A DNA stretch of 64,000 bases from Pseudomonas paralactis (GTDB taxonomy: Bacteria; Pseudomonadota; Gammaproteobacteria; Pseudomonadales; Pseudomonadaceae), in NCBI RefSeq assembly GCF_001439735.1, contig NZ_JYLN01000003.1, forward strand, positions 124,001 through 188,000, written 5' to 3'. Shown one piece after another: positions 56,442-64,000 of this stretch. The position numbers and the translations under genes were made by a program. A model generated the notes under the pieces. The model had not been told where the DNA came from and did not search any database. It was given only the letters and a program-made list of their open reading frames with translations. Within the stretch, counting starts at the first letter, position 1, and every line of letters begins with the position of its first letter.

Positions 56442-56470
56442 ATTCTATGGGCCTAAAGGGGCTCGGGCAA
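56442..56470 (-). promoter_or_regulatory. Probable uvrD promoter
   Basis: Reading the minus strand, TTGCCC (56470-56465) and TAGAAT (56447-56442) are 17 bp apart. Transcription would start at about 56436-56435, i.e. at the uvrD ATG, so the message may be leaderless. No LexA palindrome (CTGT-N8-ACAG) was seen beside it. Confidence 0.5.
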
Positions 56471-56714
56471 ATCCCAATGCCGGGTGGTCGACGCAAAACA
56501 CTCGGCGTACCACCAAACGGGCAAAGTTTATGCCGTGAGGGATGACCGGTTGGTCATGCTCCGCAGCCCGCGTCGCGTCTTGCTCAAGCTGTCTGGGCCA
56601 AAGGTTTGCGGCCCATTGGAGGCGGTTTTTTATGACGTGGGGCAGTTTGGCCCAGGCGCTTGCTTGTGTATGCTCCGTCGACGTTTCGGGCTCACCATTA
56701 TAAGAACATCGCCT

Positions 56715-59588
56715 ATGACCCTTAGCACTGACCTGTTTGGCCCCTCGGTGGCGCCGGCGCAGGTCATCCGTAAACACTATGCAACCGAAATGGCGGTCGA
56801 GCGCACACGCCTGCTGTACCAAGGCTCGTTGCTGCCGACCCTGCTGATGCTGGTCAATGGCCTGGTCTGCGCCTGGTTGCTGTGGAATCCCGAGCACTAC
56901 CTGCTCGACAGTCTGTGGCTGCTCTGGCTGCTTGCCCTGGTGGCGATGCGCGTGATTCAGGTGGCGGCTTTTGATTCGGCCATGCCCAGCCGTCAGGCCC
57001 TACCGATGTGGCGGCGTATGTTCATGCTCGGCTCGGCGATCAGCGGTCTGACGTTGTCCGTCGCTGCCATCGCCCTGGTCCCCACCGACAGTTTCATGCA
57101 TCAGGCCTGGGTGTTCGGCCTGATCGGCGCCGCTACCTTGTCGGCCAGTGTGGCCTATGCCGTGAGCCTGTGGGCCTTTCTGTCATTTGCCTTGCCCTGC
57201 CTGTTACCGGCCATCATCTATCTGTTCTGCAATGGCAGCCCACAGCAGCAGGGTTGGGGCGTGCTTGGCCTGATCCTGCTGGCGTCCCTGAGCCTGGTGG
57301 CGTGGCAGGTCAACCGCTTGATCCAGCGCGGGCTGTTGCGTCGCTTCCAGAACCAGGCCCTGATCGAGCACCTGCAGCAGGCCCAGCAACGCAGCGAGTT
57401 GTTGAACCAGGAACTGGTGCGTGAAGTCGAGCAGCGCCGCCAGGTCGAGCAGGACCTGCGCGAAGCCCAAATCGGCCTGCAAGACCGCGTGGCGCAGCGC
57501 AGCCAGGAACTGGATGCCGCCAGCCTCGCCCTCAATACAAGCGAAGCGCGCCTGGCCATGGCCCTGCAAGCCAGTGAACTGGGCCTGTGGGACTGGAACC
57601 TGCAAACCGACGAAGTCCATCACACTCAGCTCAAGGAGCTATTCGGCCTGGAGCCTGAATACGTCAAGGCGATGCTCAGCCATCTCAAACCGCGCCTGCA
57701 CCCCGACGACCTGCCACTGCTCAAGCACGCGCTGGTGGAGCACTTGAAAGGTCGCAGTGAGGATTATCAGGTGGAATACCGGATACGTCATGGCGATGGG
57801 CATTGGGTGTGGATCCAGGACCGTGGGCGCGCGGTGGAGCGTGCGCCCAATGGCCGCGTGGTCCGGATGCTCGGCACGCGCCGCGACATCAGTGCCAGCA
57901 AGGCGCTGGAAGAGCAGCAACGGCTCGCCTCGACGGTGTTCGAGGCGGCCAGCGAAGGCATTGTGATCCTCGATCCGAACTACGCGCTGATCGCCGTGAA
58001 CCAGGCGTTCAGCCGCGTGACCGGTTTCGACATTGACGACATGCTCGGTCGAAATGTCGTGGAACTGCCTAGCAGCCGCGATGCGCGGCGCCACTTCCCA
58101 ATGATCCGCCAGGCCCTGCAAAGCCATGGCACCTGGCAGGGCGAACTGGTGGAAACGCGCAAGAACGGCGAGCTGTACCCGCAGTGGCTGCAATTGAGTG
58201 TGGTGCGCGATGTTCGGGGAAATGTCAGTCATATCGTAGGCTTTTTCGCCGATCTGTCCGCACGCCGCGAATCCGAAGAGCGTATGCGCTACCTCACTCA
58301 CTACGACGAATTGACCGGCCTGGCCAACCGTTCGCTGTTTCGCGAACGGCTGCGCGAAGCCCATCAGCGCGTGCGCCAGGGCGGCCGCAGCCTGGCGCTG
58401 CTGCATATCAACCTGGACCGTTTCAAATTGCTCAATGACAGCCTGGGCCATGAAGTGGCCGACCAGCTGTTACAGAAAATGGCCCGGCGTTTGATTAACG
58501 CGCTGCCCGAAGCCGACACCATTGCGCGCTTGTCCGGCGACGAGTTCGCGGTGCTGTTCGATGCCTACGGCAATTTGTCGAGCCTGGCGCGCGTGGCGAC
58601 GCGGTTGTTGGCAAAGCTGCGGGTACCGGTAACGGTGGAAGGGCATGAACTGGTGGTCAGTGCCTCCATGGGCGTCAGCTTGCTGCCGGATAATGCGCGG
58701 GAAATCTCTGCCCTGGTCAGCCAATCGAATATGGCCATGCAGCACGCCAAGCATCTGGGCGGCAACAATTTCCAGTTTTACACCGACAGTCTGCAAGCCA
58801 GCACCCTGGAGCGTTTGCAGCTGGAAAATCATCTGCGCAAAGCGATTGAGGAGCACCAGCTGAGCGTGTTCTACCAACCGAAACTGTGCCTGGCGACCGG
58901 CAAGTTGAACGCTGCCGAAGCGCTGATTCGCTGGGAGCATCCGCAGTGGGGCATGGTGCCGCCGGGGGACTTTATCGGCCTGGCCGAAGAAACCGGCTTG
59001 ATCGTGCCGTTGGGTGAGTTCGTGCTGCGCCAGGCGTGCTGGCAAGCCTGCGAGTGGCAGCGCCAGGGGCTGGCGCCGATTCGTGTGTCGGTGAACCTGT
59101 CGGTGCATCAACTGCGTCAGGGCAAGCTGGTCAGCCTGGTACGCCAGGTCCTGGAAGAGACCGGGCTGGACCCTCAGTACCTTGAGCTTGAGCTCACCGA
59201 AAGCCAACTGCTCGACAGCGTCGAGCACATCATCGCCACCTTCCAGCAGTTGCGTGACCTGGGGGTGAAGCTGGCCATCGATGACTTCGGCACTGGTTAT
59301 TCGTCCCTCAGTTACCTCAAGCGTATTCCGGTGGATTACGTGAAGATCGACCAGGCCTTTATTCGTGGCCTCGGTCAGGGGCGTGAAGATGCCGCCATCA
59401 CGCGGGCGATCATTGCCATGGCCCATGGGCTGGCGCTCAAAGTGGTGGCTGAGGGCGTGGAAGATCAGCAGCAGCTGGATTTCCTGCGCGGCGAGCAGTG
59501 CGATGAAGTGCAGGGTTATCTGATCAGCCCACCAATGCAGGCCGAAGGGCTGGCGGATTTGTTACGCAAAAATACAGATTTTTCTTAA
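56715..59588 (+). CDS. Membrane-bound GGDEF-EAL protein with two PAS domains
   Basis: 957-residue c-di-GMP enzyme from the ATG at 56715. About five to six N-terminal membrane helices (residues 30-200: LLPTLLMLVNGLVCAWLLW, IALVPTDSFMHQAWVFGLIG), a coiled coil (230-285), two PAS domains (LGLWDWNLQTDEVHH near 300; FEAASEGIVILDPNYALIAV near 415), a GGDEF domain with the signature as SGDEF (607-611) and no RxxD inhibitory site, then an EAL domain with EALIRWEHP (735-743), ELTESQLLDSVEH, DDFGTGYSSLSYLKRIPVDY and GYLISPPMQ intact. Phosphodiesterase activity looks likely; cyclase activity is possible. Next to uvrD as in P. aeruginosa. Confidence 0.94.
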   Translation: MTLSTDLFGPSVAPAQVIRKHYATEMAVERTRLLYQGSLLPTLLMLVNGLVCAWLLWNPEHYLLDSLWLLWLLALVAMRVIQVAAFDSAMPSRQALPMWRRMFMLGSAISGLTLSVAAIALVPTDSFMHQAWVFGLIGAATLSASVAYAVSLWAFLSFALPCLLPAIIYLFCNGSPQQQGWGVLGLILLASLSLVAWQVNRLIQRGLLRRFQNQALIEHLQQAQQRSELLNQELVREVEQRRQVEQDLREAQIGLQDRVAQRSQELDAASLALNTSEARLAMALQASELGLWDWNLQTDEVHHTQLKELFGLEPEYVKAMLSHLKPRLHPDDLPLLKHALVEHLKGRSEDYQVEYRIRHGDGHWVWIQDRGRAVERAPNGRVVRMLGTRRDISASKALEEQQRLASTVFEAASEGIVILDPNYALIAVNQAFSRVTGFDIDDMLGRNVVELPSSRDARRHFPMIRQALQSHGTWQGELVETRKNGELYPQWLQLSVVRDVRGNVSHIVGFFADLSARRESEERMRYLTHYDELTGLANRSLFRERLREAHQRVRQGGRSLALLHINLDRFKLLNDSLGHEVADQLLQKMARRLINALPEADTIARLSGDEFAVLFDAYGNLSSLARVATRLLAKLRVPVTVEGHELVVSASMGVSLLPDNAREISALVSQSNMAMQHAKHLGGNNFQFYTDSLQASTLERLQLENHLRKAIEEHQLSVFYQPKLCLATGKLNAAEALIRWEHPQWGMVPPGDFIGLAEETGLIVPLGEFVLRQACWQACEWQRQGLAPIRVSVNLSVHQLRQGKLVSLVRQVLEETGLDPQYLELELTESQLLDSVEHIIATFQQLRDLGVKLAIDDFGTGYSSLSYLKRIPVDYVKIDQAFIRGLGQGREDAAITRAIIAMAHGLALKVVAEGVEDQQQLDFLRGEQCDEVQGYLISPPMQAEGLADLLRKNTDFS

Positions 59589-59688
59589 TGCCGCGGCGGC
59601 CGCCTTTGTGGCTACATGGCGCCTGCCCACTGAAACCAGAGGGGAGCGGGGCGATTTAGTGATGCATCGAACGGGCAAAACGACAATT

Positions 59689-59707
59689 CTTGTAGTATAA
59701 CTACAAG
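59689..59707. promoter_or_regulatory. Palindromic operator before rccR
   Basis: CTTGTAGT-ATA-ACTACAAG has perfect 8-bp arms around ATA. It lies 45 bp before the rccR start and fits a RpiR-family operator (TGTAGT-N3-ACTACA), suggesting autoregulation. Confidence 0.7.
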
Positions 59708-59751
59708 CTTGCTACATCCCTGGCGTCTGCCAATAACAAGAGTCCTGTCCT

Positions 59752-60618
59752 TTGAACCTGTTGCAACATATCGCCCAGTCGCGCCACCTGTTACGCAAAT
59801 CGGAACTCAAGGTTGCCGATCATGTGCTGCTTGACCCTGCGGCCGTGATGCACAGTTCCATGGCCGATCTGGCTCACAGCGTGGGTATCAGCGAGCCGAC
59901 CATCGTGCGCTTCTGCCGCGCCATTGGTTGCTCCGGGTTTCAGGATTTGAAACTCAAGCTGGCGCAAAGCCTGGCTGCGGGCGCCAGCTTCGGCCAGTTT
60001 GCGATCCATGAAGACGACTCCGTCGCCGACTACAGCCTGAAAATTTTCGACACCACCTTGCACACCCTGATGGAAGTGCGCGAGAAGCTCGACCCGGTGG
60101 AGCTGCAAAAGGCCGTGACCGCGATGTCCCAGGCCCAGCGTGTCGAGTTTTATGGCTTTGGCGCTTCCGGCGCGGTGGCTGCCGATGCCCAGCATAAATT
60201 CTTCCGTCTGCTGCTGACGGCTGCGGCCTACAGCGATCCGCACATGCAGGCGATGTCGGCGGTGACCTTAAAGCCCACTGACGTGGCCATCTGCATCTCC
60301 CAGTCAGGTCGCTCCAAGGACCTGCTGATCACCGCCAACCTGGTGCGTGAAAGCGGCGCTTCGCTGATCACCCTGTGCCCGAGCCAGACGCCATTGGCGG
60401 AGCTGTCCACGGTGAACCTGGCGATCGACGTGCATGAAGACACCGAAATCTACACACCGCTGACCTCGCGTATTGCCCACCTGGTGGTGATCGACGTGTT
60501 GGCGATGGGCGTGGCCATGGCTCGCGGCCCGAGCCTGGTCAACCACCTCAAGAGTGTGAAGCGCAGCTTGCGTAGCCTGCGGTTGTCACCCAAGTCCGTC
60601 AAAGCCCTCGACGACTAA
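59752..60618 (+). CDS. rccR: RpiR/HexR-family regulator, RccR type
   Basis: Represses or activates carbon-flux genes (pyruvate dehydrogenase, glyoxylate shunt, gluconeogenesis) in response to KDPG in P. fluorescens; assigned by location (uvrD / GGDEF-EAL / pyc) and similarity to HexR. 288 residues from TTG 59752: N-terminal RpiR HTH (MADLAHSVGISEPTIVRFCR, SGFQDLKLKLAQSLA), then an SIS domain (VEFYGFGASGAVAADAQHKF, CISQSGRSKDLLITANL). HexR itself lies near zwf, so this is the paralogue. Monocistronic with its own palindromic operator; a REP follows. Confidence 0.88.
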   Translation: MNLLQHIAQSRHLLRKSELKVADHVLLDPAAVMHSSMADLAHSVGISEPTIVRFCRAIGCSGFQDLKLKLAQSLAAGASFGQFAIHEDDSVADYSLKIFDTTLHTLMEVREKLDPVELQKAVTAMSQAQRVEFYGFGASGAVAADAQHKFFRLLLTAAAYSDPHMQAMSAVTLKPTDVAICISQSGRSKDLLITANLVRESGASLITLCPSQTPLAELSTVNLAIDVHEDTEIYTPLTSRIAHLVVIDVLAMGVAMARGPSLVNHLKSVKRSLRSLRLSPKSVKALDD

Positions 60619-60640
60619 ATACCTGCACACAGAACTCAAT

Positions 60641-60727
60641 GTGGGAGGGGGCTTGCTCCCGATAGCAGTAGGTCAGTCAATGAATCTGTGACTGAAACTC
60701 CGCTATCGGGAGCAAGCCCCCTCCCAC
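60641..60727. repeat. REP-type inverted repeat, family A
   Basis: GTGGGAGGGGGCTTGCTCCC against GGGAGCAAGCCCCCTCCCAC with a pairing flank (GATAGC / GCTATC). Lies after rccR. Confidence 0.9.
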
Positions 60728-60829
60728 ATTAGATTCTCCATGCATCCAGAATCTTCATGAGGCTGTCATCCCCCCGTCATCCGTCGCGCCCATCCTGTAC
60801 TCCCCCGTACTCGCATTGGGAGACTCCAC

Positions 60830-61027
60830 ATGACTCGGCACTATGAAGACAGCAACAGCACCGTCAAGACCCGTCGTCAGCAGGAAGACCAGCGCCGCAT
60901 GGCGTTCCGTCGCGCCATCGAAGACCGTTGCCAAGAGCGCCAGTTGCTCCAGAGCATCAGTGACTACCCGGAACTGCATTGGCAGGCGCCCGTGGCTGCC
61001 CAGCGAAACGCTCAGCCAGCGCGCTGA
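60830..61027 (+). CDS. Small highly charged conserved protein (PA3496-like)
   Basis: 65 residues, rich in Arg, Glu and Gln (TRRQQEDQRRMAFRRAIEDR, CQERQLLQSISDYPELHW). No signal peptide or membrane segment. GGGAG (about 60816) precedes the ATG well. Its last 24 codons overlap the 3' end of the convergent pycR gene by 71 bp. It resembles a short family I recall as PA3496-like, for which a link to envelope integrity has been proposed; that name is from memory and weak. Confidence 0.7.
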   Translation: MTRHYEDSNSTVKTRRQQEDQRRMAFRRAIEDRCQERQLLQSISDYPELHWQAPVAAQRNAQPAR

Positions 61028-61931
61028 TCTGTACCCGTTCGCTGCGGATAAAGCCCAGGAACGCATGGGCCACCGGTGACAGGCGTTTAGCCTTGGCCTG
61101 CACCAGGCACCAACTGCGGTACAGCGGCAGTTCTTCTACCGGCAGCTCCTTGAGCCCGCCGGTGGCCAGTTCCAGGTTCAAGGCGTGACGCGTCAGCAGC
61201 GCCACGCCCAAACCTGCGACCACGCACTCTCGTTGCGCCTCGGCCGAGGCCACTTCCATGGTCTGGGTGAAGTGCACACGTTTTTCCTTGAAGTACTCTT
61301 CGCACGCCAGCCGCGTGCCGGAACCCGGTTCGCGGATAAGCAGCGTGTAAGGCTCCAGGTCTTGCAGGCGCAGCGGCCCTTGCAGGCTTAACGGATGATC
61401 CGGCAGCGCCGCGGCGACAATCGGGTTGTTGAGAAATGGCAGGAATTCCAGGCCCATGTCCTGGGGCACCATGGACATGATCACCAAGTCATCGCGGTTG
61501 TCTGAAAGCCTGCGAATGACCTGGGCACGATTGACCACGGTCAAGTGCAGTTGCACTTCCGGATGCTGGCGCTTGAAGGCTGCAAACAGGTGCGGCACGA
61601 AGTACTTGGCGCTCGATTCCACCGCCAGTTTCAGTTGGCCCTGAAGTGAGCCCTGCATATCCGATAGCTGCATATCGAGGTTTTCCAGGCGCCCAAAAAT
61701 ATCGCGACTGGCCCGTTGCAGCGCTTCAGCGGCCTCGGTCATGTAGAGCTTCTTGCCGACGTAATCGAACAGCGGCTGGCCGATCAGTTCTTCCAGCTGG
61801 CGGATTTGCAGGCTGACGGCCGGCTGTGTCAGGGACATTTCCTCGGCGGCACGGCTGTAGGAGCGCAAATCGCACACCTCATGAAAGATCTGTAATTGCC
61901 GCAATGTAAGCCGCATCAATGACTTACGCAT
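60957..61931 (-). CDS. pycR: LysR-family regulator of pyruvate carboxylase (PycR)
   Basis: 324 residues: N-terminal LysR HTH (LRQLQIFHEVCDLRSYSRAA, EEMSLTQPAVSLQIRQLEEL), and a periplasmic-binding-protein-like effector domain (GQLKLAVESSAKYFVPHLFA, LIREPGSGTRLACEEYFKEK, CVVAGLGVALLTRHAL). Divergent from pycA across 196 bp, the classic LysR layout; the P. aeruginosa gene at this site is pycR. The ATG at 61931 could be replaced by ATG 61916 (RLTLRQLQ). Overlaps the small gene at its 3' end. Confidence 0.92.
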   Translation of the reverse strand: MRKSLMRLTLRQLQIFHEVCDLRSYSRAAEEMSLTQPAVSLQIRQLEELIGQPLFDYVGKKLYMTEAAEALQRASRDIFGRLENLDMQLSDMQGSLQGQLKLAVESSAKYFVPHLFAAFKRQHPEVQLHLTVVNRAQVIRRLSDNRDDLVIMSMVPQDMGLEFLPFLNNPIVAAALPDHPLSLQGPLRLQDLEPYTLLIREPGSGTRLACEEYFKEKRVHFTQTMEVASAEAQRECVVAGLGVALLTRHALNLELATGGLKELPVEELPLYRSWCLVQAKAKRLSPVAHAFLGFIRSERVQISALAERFAGQPRAPANAVPGSH

Positions 61932-61968
61932 TCTTTATCCCCTCTCGGCCCCGGCGCAGGCATCAACT

Positions 61969-61984
61969 ATAAGTCTTTACTTAT
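61969..61984. promoter_or_regulatory. Candidate LysR-type operator between pycR and pycA
   Basis: ATAAGT-CTTT-ACTTAT is an inverted repeat that contains T-N11-A, the LysR core. It lies 38 bp before the pycR start, in the divergent region. Confidence 0.5.
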
Positions 61985-62127
61985 GCGTGACCCAATAATT
62001 ATTGATTTTTGTTAATCCCTTGGCGGGCTTAGTGTGTGTCTCGCGACTGTCATGAAACATTTGGTCACGCGCCGACCCGCCTCAAACGGGTCGAAGAACG
62101 CAGCAATCGGCTCAAGGGAATTTCCAA

Positions 62128-63543
62128 GTGATAAAAAAGATCCTGATCGCCAACCGTGGTGAAATTGCCGTACGAATCGTGCGTGCCTGCGCCGAGATGG
62201 GCATTCGCTCGGTCGCGGTTTACTCGGACGCCGACCGCCACGCGTTGCACGTCAAACGTGCCGACGAAGCCCACAGCATTGGTGCCGAGCCCCTGGCCGG
62301 CTACCTCAACCCGCGCAAGCTGGTGAACCTGGCGGTGGAAACCGGTTGCGACGCGCTGCACCCCGGCTACGGTTTCTTGTCGGAAAATGCTGAACTGGCG
62401 GACATCTGCGCCGAACGCGGCATCAAATTCATTGGCCCTTCGGCCGAAGTGATCCGCCGCATGGGCGACAAGACCGAAGCGCGCCGCAGCATGATCAAGG
62501 CCGGCGTGCCGGTCACCCCCGGCACCGAAGGCAACGTCGCGGATATCCACGAGGCGCTGACCGAAGGCGACCGCATTGGTTACCCGGTGATGCTCAAGGC
62601 CACTTCTGGTGGTGGCGGGCGCGGTATCCGTCGTTGCAACAGTCGCGAAGAACTTGAGCAAGCCTTCCCCCGTGTCATTTCCGAGGCCACCAAGGCGTTC
62701 GGCTCGGCGGAAGTGTTCCTGGAAAAATGCATCGTCAATCCCAAGCACATCGAAGCGCAGATCCTCGGTGACAGCTTCGGCAACGTGGTGCACCTGTTCG
62801 AGCGCGACTGCTCGATCCAGCGTCGCAACCAGAAGCTGATCGAAATTGCCCCCAGCCCCCAGCTGACCCCTGAGCAGCGTGCCTACATTGGCGACCTGTC
62901 AGTGCGTGCCGCCAAGGCCGTGGGCTACGAGAACGCCGGTACCGTGGAGTTCCTGCTCGCCGAAGGCGAGGTGTATTTCATGGAGATGAACACCCGGGTG
63001 CAGGTGGAACACACCATCACCGAAGAAATCACCGGGATCGACATCGTCCGCGAACAGATCCGCATCGCCTCCGGCCTGCCGCTGTCGGTGAAGCAGGAAG
63101 ACATCCAGCACCGTGGATTCGCGTTGCAGTTTCGCATCAACGCCGAAGACCCGAAGAACAACTTCCTCCCAAGCTTCGGCAAGATTACCCGTTACTACGC
63201 CCCTGGCGGCCCCGGCGTGCGTACCGATACGGCGATCTACACCGGTTACACCATCCCGCCGTTCTACGACTCCATGTGCCTGAAACTGGTGGTGTGGGCG
63301 TTGACCTGGGAAGAAGCCATGGACCGCGGCCTGCGTGCCCTGGACGACATGCGCCTGCAAGGCGTGAAGACCACCGCCGCCTACTACCAGGAAATCCTGC
63401 GCAACCCGGAATTCCGTAGCGGCCAGTTCAATACAAGCTTTGTGGAAAGCCATCCTGAGCTGACCAACTACTCGATCAAGCGCAAACCCGAAGAGCTGGC
63501 CCTGGCCATCGCCGCCGCCATCGCCGCCCACGCAGGCCTGTGA
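62128..63543 (+). CDS. pycA: Pyruvate carboxylase subunit A (biotin carboxylase)
   Basis: ATP-dependent carboxylation of biotin, first half-reaction of pyruvate to oxaloacetate. 471 residues from GTG 62128 (AAGGGAA upstream): biotin carboxylase N-domain [40 protein letters not shown]-grasp with [60 protein letters not shown], and C-domain [20 protein letters not shown]. Paralogue of AccC but separated from accB; 11 bp before pycB. Confidence 0.96.
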   Translation: MIKKILIANRGEIAVRIVRACAEMGIRSVAVYSDADRHALHVKRADEAHSIGAEPLAGYLNPRKLVNLAVETGCDALHPGYGFLSENAELADICAERGIKFIGPSAEVIRRMGDKTEARRSMIKAGVPVTPGTEGNVADIHEALTEGDRIGYPVMLKATSGGGGRGIRRCNSREELEQAFPRVISEATKAFGSAEVFLEKCIVNPKHIEAQILGDSFGNVVHLFERDCSIQRRNQKLIEIAPSPQLTPEQRAYIGDLSVRAAKAVGYENAGTVEFLLAEGEVYFMEMNTRVQVEHTITEEITGIDIVREQIRIASGLPLSVKQEDIQHRGFALQFRINAEDPKNNFLPSFGKITRYYAPGGPGVRTDTAIYTGYTIPPFYDSMCLKLVVWALTWEEAMDRGLRALDDMRLQGVKTTAAYYQEILRNPEFRSGQFNTSFVESHPELTNYSIKRKPEELALAIAAAIAAHAGL

Positions 63544-63554
63544 GGAATATAACA

Positions 63555-64000
63555 ATGAGCAAGAAGATCTTCGTAACCGACACCATCCTGCGCGACGCCC
63601 ACCAATCGTTGCTGGCCACCCGGATGCGCACCGATGACATGCTGCCGATCTGCGACAAGCTCGACAAAGTCGGCTACTGGTCCCTGGAAGTCTGGGGCGG
63701 CGCGACGTTCGACGCCTGCGTGCGCTTCCTGAAAGAAGACCCCTGGGAGCGCCTGCGCAAACTGCGCGCGGCGTTGCCCAACACGCGCCTGCAAATGCTG
63801 CTGCGCGGCCAGAACCTGCTGGGTTACCGCCATTACAGCGACGATGTGGTCAAAGCGTTCGTGGCCAAGGCCGCCGTCAACGGTATCGATGTGTTCCGCA
63901 TCTTCGACGCCATGAACGACGTGCGTAACCTGCGCGTAGCCATCGAAGCGGTCAAAGCCGCCGGCAAACATGCCCAGGGCACCATTGCCTACACCACCAG
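63555..64000 (+). CDS. pycB: Pyruvate carboxylase subunit B (carboxyltransferase, oxaloacetate decarboxylase alpha type), partial
   Basis: Transfers CO2 from carboxybiotin to pyruvate. Only the first 148 codons lie in the window. TIM-barrel HMGL-like start: [20 protein letters not shown] with the catalytic/metal Asp, [40 protein letters not shown] and [18 protein letters not shown] 63555 follows GAGGAA. The biotinyl domain would lie beyond the window. Cotranscribed with pycA. Confidence 0.95.
   Translation, partial: MSKKIFVTDTILRDAHQSLLATRMRTDDMLPICDKLDKVGYWSLEVWGGATFDACVRFLKEDPWERLRKLRAALPNTRLQMLLRGQNLLGYRHYSDDVVKAFVAKAAVNGIDVFRIFDAMNDVRNLRVAIEAVKAAGKHAQGTIAYTT

Noticed and set aside
54819..56456. 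545-codon open frame on the plus strand opposite uvrD
   Set aside because: All helicase motifs lie on the minus strand in order; the opposite frame shows no family motif.
17269..60727. CRISPR array or IS ends suggested by the repeated GTGGGAG/GTAGGAG sequences
   Set aside because: The repeats are single inverted pairs scattered far apart, with no regular spacers, no cas genes and no transposase; they are REP elements.

Overview
The window is a chromosomal segment of a fluorescent Pseudomonas (P. fluorescens complex). The gene order mnmG-rsmG-parA-parB-atpIBEFHAGDC-glmU-glmR-glmS, the zinc-starvation cluster around folE2/dksA2, the uvrD / GGDEF-EAL / rccR / pycR / pycA order and the abundant REP hairpins (GTGGGAGC...CTTGCC and GTAGGAGCGAGC...TTGCTCGCG types) all fit that group. 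The position is close to the replication origin: mnmG and parAB are normally oriC neighbours, a near-perfect parS lies inside folE2, and DnaA-box nonamers are frequent. No tRNA, rRNA, CRISPR, prophage or insertion sequence was recognised.

Layout. 1-3.8 kb (minus strand): iron-uptake signalling unit, ECF sigma factor, FecR anti-sigma and a TonB receptor with an STN domain (cut by the window edge), under a Fur box. 3.8-4.25 kb: AT-rich stretch with DnaA boxes before mnmG. 4.3-8.5 kb: mnmG-rsmG-parA-parB. 8.6-15.8 kb: complete F1Fo ATP synthase operon with several intercistronic hairpins. 15.9-20.1 kb: glmU, glmR, glmS (UDP-GlcNAc synthesis), with an empty attTn7 position behind glmS. 20.2-20.5 kb: small unknown gene.

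20.7-26.4 kb (minus): six-gene membrane-lipid operon related to E. coli ynbABCD: CDP-alcohol phosphotransferase, hydrolase-methyltransferase fusion, PAP2-dual-specificity phosphatase fusion, small membrane protein, acyltransferase and CDP-diglyceride synthase. Its lipid product is not known to me. 26.7-32.5 kb (plus): three SPFH/HflKC-like membrane proteins translationally coupled to a P1B-type metal ATPase, also a system I cannot match to a described one. 32.6-34.6 kb: bufferin-type operon (Cys-rich precursor, DUF692 MNIO enzyme, DUF2063 partner). 34.7-38.1 kb: cyclopropane fatty acid synthase, cardiolipin synthase, DUF3617 protein.

38.1-48.4 kb: zinc-starvation (Zur) island with two Zur boxes. 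The minus-strand operon folE2-znuC-znuB-znuA-gamma carbonic anhydrase-pyrC and the plus-strand genes amiA, dksA2, two COG0523 GTPases and DUF1826 combine zinc import, metallochaperones and back-up enzymes that replace or spare zinc proteins. 48.4-54 kb: DUF3301, pdxY, acyl-CoA thioesterase, a CPA2 antiporter, SMI1/KNR4 and Tim44-like genes. 54.2-64 kb: uvrD, a GGDEF-EAL protein, rccR, a small protein, pycR, pycA and the start of pycB (pyruvate carboxylase), i.e. control of the pyruvate/oxaloacetate node.

The best candidates for undescribed biology are the ynb-like lipid operon, the SPFH-P1B ATPase operon, and a structured intergenic region near 50.4-50.6 kb. All functional calls are from reading motifs and gene order; no database search was run.
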